9,317 nt of DNA, taken from positions 1-9,317 of the forward strand of contig CACXGS010000102.1 in assembly GCA_902767195.1 (NCBI GenBank), in the 5' to 3' direction. Below the pieces are notes generated by a model. That model saw nothing but the letters and a program-made list of their open reading frames with translations. It made no database searches and had not been told where the DNA came from. Shown here piece after piece: positions 6,606 to 9,317 of this stretch (positions are counted from its first letter, which is position 1; each line of letters begins with the position of its first letter). Made by a program: the position numbers and the translations under genes. Source of the DNA: an uncultured Lachnospiraceae bacterium (lineage in GTDB: Bacteria; Bacillota_A; Clostridia; Lachnospirales; Lachnospiraceae).

Positions 6606-7151
6606 TTATTCCCTGGCCCCGAATTGTTTCTTCAATTGCTTCCGGTCCCAAAGCTCCACACCGCTCTGAGAAGCAAGAATCTGCGCGTTTTTTGTAAAGA
6701 ACCAGTTAGTGACCACTATGGCCCGGTCAGCCGCATAGTACTCTCTGGCTCCGATCACTTCCTGGACAGCCGCGACACCTACTGCCTTGGAATAGCGTTT
6801 TGCCTGTACCACTGTTTTCTCTTTTCTTTTCCTGAGAATCAGGTCTGCTCCGTAATCCGCGGTGGCACCGGTCTGTTTCACATGATAGCCCATTTTCCGA
6901 AAATGTACTGCCAGATAATTCTCAAAGGAAGTTCCCGACAGTTTATCCACTTTCTTTAAAGGCATCCTCATATAACGATCCCGGAAAAGATGCGCCACCA
7001 GCATTACCAGAATACCTGCACAGGCCAGGGCATACACAGCCGTTAACGGATAGCTCTTTTTCTGATATTGAATATAACCAAGATAGTAGCATAGCGCCGC
7101 CATGGGAAGAGCCAGGAACCAGAGCCGCTCTGCTATACGAATCACTCTCAT
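6606..7151 (-). CDS. Membrane-anchored Mrr-type restriction endonuclease-like protein
   Basis: Predicted DNA endonuclease of the Mrr catalytic family (PD-(D/E)XK fold) attached to the membrane. Two hydrophobic segments (about 11-28 and 36-56) precede a soluble domain at 72-172. That domain has the Mrr pattern: GTSFENYLAVHFRKMGY with E77, DYGADLIL with D99 and catalytic D103, and VVQAKRY with Q116 and K118, then the family's later segment AAVQEVIGAREYYAADRAIVVTNWFFT. All catalytic residues are intact in the 181-residue protein. The biological role of these small membrane-bound Mrr proteins is not established; DNA restriction or repair is possible. The ATG at 7151 has only a weak ribosome binding site (GGTG). 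It is divergent from the Mtn fusion and lies upstream of, and on the same strand as, the putative ncRNA. Confidence 0.85.
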   Translation of the reverse strand: MRVIRIAERLWFLALPMAALCYYLGYIQYQKKSYPLTAVYALACAGILVMLVAHLFRDRYMRMPLKKVDKLSGTSFENYLAVHFRKMGYHVKQTGATADYGADLILRKRKEKTVVQAKRYSKAVGVAAVQEVIGAREYYAADRAIVVTNWFFTKNAQILASQSGVELWDRKQLKKQFGARE

Positions 7152-7212
7152 GACACCATCTTAACAGACCATGAAAAGAACCGCAATTATTATCAGAAGG
7201 CAGGTTTTTACA

Positions 7213-7241
7213 TTGACAGATATCCCGGGAAACTTTACAAT
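7213..7241 (+). promoter_or_regulatory. Promoter of the MtnK/MtnA fusion gene
   Basis: TTGACA (7213-7218, full consensus) and TACAAT (7236-7241, 5 of 6) are separated by exactly 17 bp. Transcription would start near 7248, leaving a leader of about 30 nt before the ribosome binding site and TTG start. Because the promoter lies inside the longest ORF, that ORF's first ATG at 7171 would not be in the transcript. Confidence 0.72.
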
Positions 7242-7263
7242 TAAATTAGCAAAAAAGGCAATT

Positions 7264-7270
7264 GGGGAGG
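7264..7270 (+). promoter_or_regulatory. Ribosome binding site deciding the start of the Mtn fusion
   Basis: GGGGAGG is followed after eight bases by an in-frame TTG at 7279. A nearer GTG at 7274 is out of frame. The upstream ATG at 7171 has no Shine-Dalgarno sequence. Confidence 0.7.
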
Positions 7271-7278
7271 TTTGTGTT

Positions 7279-9144
7279 TTGTCAGGCAAGGATGCTTATC
7301 GTTTATCACAAGTGAATACTGCCGGTTATAAACGGATGAGAGACGGTCTGATGGCTCATGAGATCTACCCGCAATTCCCGGAACAGATCACAGATTTCCT
7401 GGTCCGGTCCTTTTTTAAAACCGGCAGGATGGTCAAAGACCAGGATGGCCGCATACAGCCCCGGGCTATGCTCCACGGCGATCTGCACAGCGCATCGATT
7501 CAGTGCAGCCGAAGGCATATCATCGTGTCAGACCCGGAATCTTCTTTCTTCGGACCTGCGGGCTATGATCTGGGCAGCATCCTGGCGGACCTGTTTTTCG
7601 CCTGGGCAGGAGGCAACGCTACGATTACAGGCAGGGAAGACCGGCTTAATTTCTGCGGTTGGTGTATGTGCGCCATCATGGAGATTGTCGACCTCTTCCG
7701 GCAGAAGTTTCTTGCCCTTTATGATGAAAAGAACAGCCCGTTTCTGTCTGATTATACCGATAGCCGTGACCAGTGCCTTTCCGTGATTTTTCTGGACGCC
7801 GCAAGTCGTGCCGGAGTGGAATGTCTGCGCCAGACGACAGAACCCCCACTCCACGAAGCGATCACCTCGATTGAAGATCCGGAAGCAAAAGCCCGCGCGG
7901 AATCCATTCTCCTTGCCTTTGGCCAGGAACTGATCCTTAACCGTGAAGATATGAATACTGCAGGAGATTATTATAACGCTATGGAAAATGCGATTCGAAA
8001 TGTCGAGCCGAACAATGACATCCTCGGCCCGGAAAAAACAATTCTAGATTATGACACGGTGAATCTTGACGATTATAATCACTCTCTGGTGATCATTGAC
8101 CAGACCAAACTGCCGTCGAGAATTGAAATCCTTTCCCTCACAGATCAGTCAGATATCTGGGATGCCATCTATGAACTGAAAGTGCGGGGAGCTCCCGCCA
8201 TCGGTGTAGCAGCTGCCATCGGCATTTATCTGGCTGCCCGTGAGATTAAGACCGATGATTACGAAGAATACCTGGCGGCTTTTCGGAAGGCTTCCGATTA
8301 CCTGAATTCCTCCCGGCCGACAGCAGTCAATCTGTCCTGGGCTCTGAAACGGATGGAGCAGATCGTCCTTGACAACAAAGACCTGACGACCGGTCAGATT
8401 ACAGAGCTTCTCCATGATGAAGCTCTTGCCATCCGGGATGAAGATATTGAAGTGTGCCGGTCAATCGGCAAGTACGGATTGTCCCTTGTCAAGCCCGGGG
8501 ACGGTCTTCTTACGCACTGTAATGCGGGACAGCTGGCTACCGTCAAGTACGGAACCGCCACTGCACCTATGTATCTCGGACATGAGCAGGGCTACAACTT
8601 TAAGATTTATTGTGACGAGACCCGGCCCCTGCTTCAGGGTGCAAGACTGACAAGCTTTGAACTTTCTTCCGCCGGCATGGATGTCACCGTACTCTGTGAC
8701 AACATGTCCGCCTCCCTTATGAGAGAAGGCAGGGTCAATGCTGTCTTTGTTGGCTGTGACCGGGTAGCGGCCAACGGGGATGCCGCCAATAAGATCGGTA
8801 CTTCCATGGTGGCCCTGGCTGCCAAACGCTACGGCATTCCGTTTTATGTGTGTGCCCCCACCTCCACGATCGACTGCAGCCTGTCCACAGGAGAAGAGAT
8901 TGTCATCGAGCAGAGAAAGGGCAAAGAAGTCACCGATATGTGGTACAAACATCCTATGGCTCCTGAAGCTGTGAATGTATACAATCCCGCCTTTGACGTG
9001 ACAGATGCGGATCTGATCACCGGAATCGTGACGGAATACGGCATTGCCTATCCACCTTACGAAGAATCGATTAAAGATATATTCCTTCGCAAGGAGATCC
9101 GCCACACGGTGGAAGGAATTGTCAAAGATATGGAATCTGAGTAG
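7279..9144 (+). CDS. mtnA: Lobe-less methylthioribose kinase fused to methylthioribose-1-phosphate isomerase
   Basis: MtnK phosphorylates 5-methylthioribose and MtnA isomerises the product to methylthioribulose-1-phosphate, salvaging methylthioadenosine. With the TTG start the protein has 621 residues. Residues 1-250 resemble the C-lobe of MtnK: KRMRDGLMAHEIYP, catalytic loop HGDLHSASI (66-74, D68), metal-binding DPE (85-87) and GPAGYDLG. Compared with a normal MtnK of about 400 residues, the whole ATP-binding N-lobe and roughly 70 residues before HGDLH are absent, so kinase activity is doubtful. From about 255 to the end is a complete MtnA: IIDQTKLP, KVRGAPAIG, catalytic C414 in THCNAGQLATVKYGTA, and catalytic D494 in GCDRVAANGDAANKIGT. 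An ATG at 7171 would extend the frame by 36 residues, but these look unlike MtnK, differ in base composition and contain the promoter. Isomerase function is likely; the kinase part may be a regulatory or decaying remnant. In an anaerobe the product would enter an oxygen-independent route. Confidence 0.85.
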   Translation: MSGKDAYRLSQVNTAGYKRMRDGLMAHEIYPQFPEQITDFLVRSFFKTGRMVKDQDGRIQPRAMLHGDLHSASIQCSRRHIIVSDPESSFFGPAGYDLGSILADLFFAWAGGNATITGREDRLNFCGWCMCAIMEIVDLFRQKFLALYDEKNSPFLSDYTDSRDQCLSVIFLDAASRAGVECLRQTTEPPLHEAITSIEDPEAKARAESILLAFGQELILNREDMNTAGDYYNAMENAIRNVEPNNDILGPEKTILDYDTVNLDDYNHSLVIIDQTKLPSRIEILSLTDQSDIWDAIYELKVRGAPAIGVAAAIGIYLAAREIKTDDYEEYLAAFRKASDYLNSSRPTAVNLSWALKRMEQIVLDNKDLTTGQITELLHDEALAIRDEDIEVCRSIGKYGLSLVKPGDGLLTHCNAGQLATVKYGTATAPMYLGHEQGYNFKIYCDETRPLLQGARLTSFELSSAGMDVTVLCDNMSASLMREGRVNAVFVGCDRVAANGDAANKIGTSMVALAAKRYGIPFYVCAPTSTIDCSLSTGEEIVIEQRKGKEVTDMWYKHPMAPEAVNVYNPAFDVTDADLITGIVTEYGIAYPPYEESIKDIFLRKEIRHTVEGIVKDMESE

Positions 9145-9158
9145 ATTAAAAAAGAGAC

Positions 9159-9181
9159 AGGAGGACTTCTATAGTCCTCCT
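9159..9181. terminator. Two-way intrinsic terminator between convergent genes
   Basis: AGGAGGACT and AGTCCTCCT form a perfect 9-bp stem with a TCTAT loop. On the minus strand it is followed by a run of six T residues (the A-run at 9148-9153), making it a good terminator for the rRNA methyltransferase gene. On the plus strand the tail is poorer (ATCTGTTTA), but it starts 14 bases after the fusion gene's stop. The stop codon of the minus-strand gene (9182-9180) falls in the stem. Confidence 0.8.
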
Positions 9182-9317
9182 ATCTGTTTATCCGCCAGCC
9201 TGCGGGCAATTTATTTTTTAATACATTACCAGTCAGTTTTCCGAATCCCAGGGGATGGCCTTCTGCAAGAAGCAGATACCAATGGCTTTTGCCCTGGGAT
9301 TTTTCGTCCACATTGAT
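9180..9317 (-). CDS. C-terminal end of an RsmF/NOP2-family rRNA cytosine methyltransferase (partial)
   Basis: The minus strand is open from the window edge to a TAG at 9182-9180 and encodes the last 45 residues of a protein. The segment SHWYLLLAEGHPLGFGKL, then LKNKLPAGWR at the end, fits the C-terminal RNA-binding region of RsmF/YebU-type 5-methylcytosine methyltransferases, which end in a similar 'G-x-PLG-x-GK ... LKNK-x-P-x-GWR' pattern. The catalytic domain lies outside the window, so specificity (16S rRNA C1407 in E. coli RsmF) cannot be judged. Confidence 0.7.
   Translation of the reverse strand: MNVDEKSQGKSHWYLLLAEGHPLGFGKLTGNVLKNKLPAGWRINR

Noticed and set aside
6406..6669. Plus-strand frame of 87 codons in AT-rich DNA
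   Set aside because: Its Phe/Leu/Tyr-rich composition reflects AT-rich DNA, there is no ribosome binding site, and it overlaps the end of the Mrr-type gene.
7131..7180. Minus-strand TTGCGG-17-TAAGAT as a promoter for the Mrr-type gene
   Set aside because: Both boxes match poorly and the transcript would begin almost at the ATG; too weak to annotate.
1..9317. CRISPR arrays, tRNA or rRNA genes, insertion sequences
   Set aside because: No regularly spaced repeats, cloverleaf-like segments, transposase frames or paired inverted ends were seen.

Overview
The window looks like chromosomal DNA of an anaerobic, low-to-mid GC Firmicute, most likely a Lachnospiraceae-type Clostridia. This is inferred from strong AGGAGG-type ribosome binding sites, TTG starts, near-consensus sigma-A promoters, a Fe-S aldo/keto reductase of the COG1453 type, a Cof-type HAD phosphatase and a methylthioribose-salvage gene.

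Left part (1-5660): a leucyl aminopeptidase of family M17 (pepA-like, + strand) ends in a strong intrinsic terminator. Converging on it is a tightly packed four-gene minus-strand operon. In transcription order it encodes a HAD phosphatase, an aldo/keto reductase with two 4Fe-4S cluster motifs, a secreted M14 zinc carboxypeptidase and an EamA/DMT permease. The last gene starts at a TTG that overlaps the end of the peptidase gene.

Middle part (5661-6605): about 0.95 kb without a convincing protein gene. A perfect consensus promoter (TTGACA, 17 bp, TATAAT, minus strand, 6367-6395) and an intrinsic terminator (5707-5731) frame a transcript of about 650 nt. It has no usable ORF, several stable hairpins, a helix with a tandem G.A step whose loop can pair with the RNA 5' end, and three AGGAGGTAC motifs that lack proper start codons. 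I read it as a large structured non-coding RNA and cannot assign it to a known class by eye. It is the best candidate here for an undescribed element.

Right part (6606-9317): upstream of the RNA, on the same strand, is a small membrane-anchored Mrr-type nuclease. Divergent from it is an unusual fusion: a methylthioribose kinase (MtnK) that has lost its N-lobe and a middle segment, joined to a complete methylthioribose-1-phosphate isomerase (MtnA). A near-consensus promoter and a strong ribosome binding site lie inside the longest ORF and place the real start at TTG 7279. The window closes with a two-way terminator and, on the minus strand, the C-terminal end of an RsmF/NOP2-type rRNA cytosine methyltransferase.
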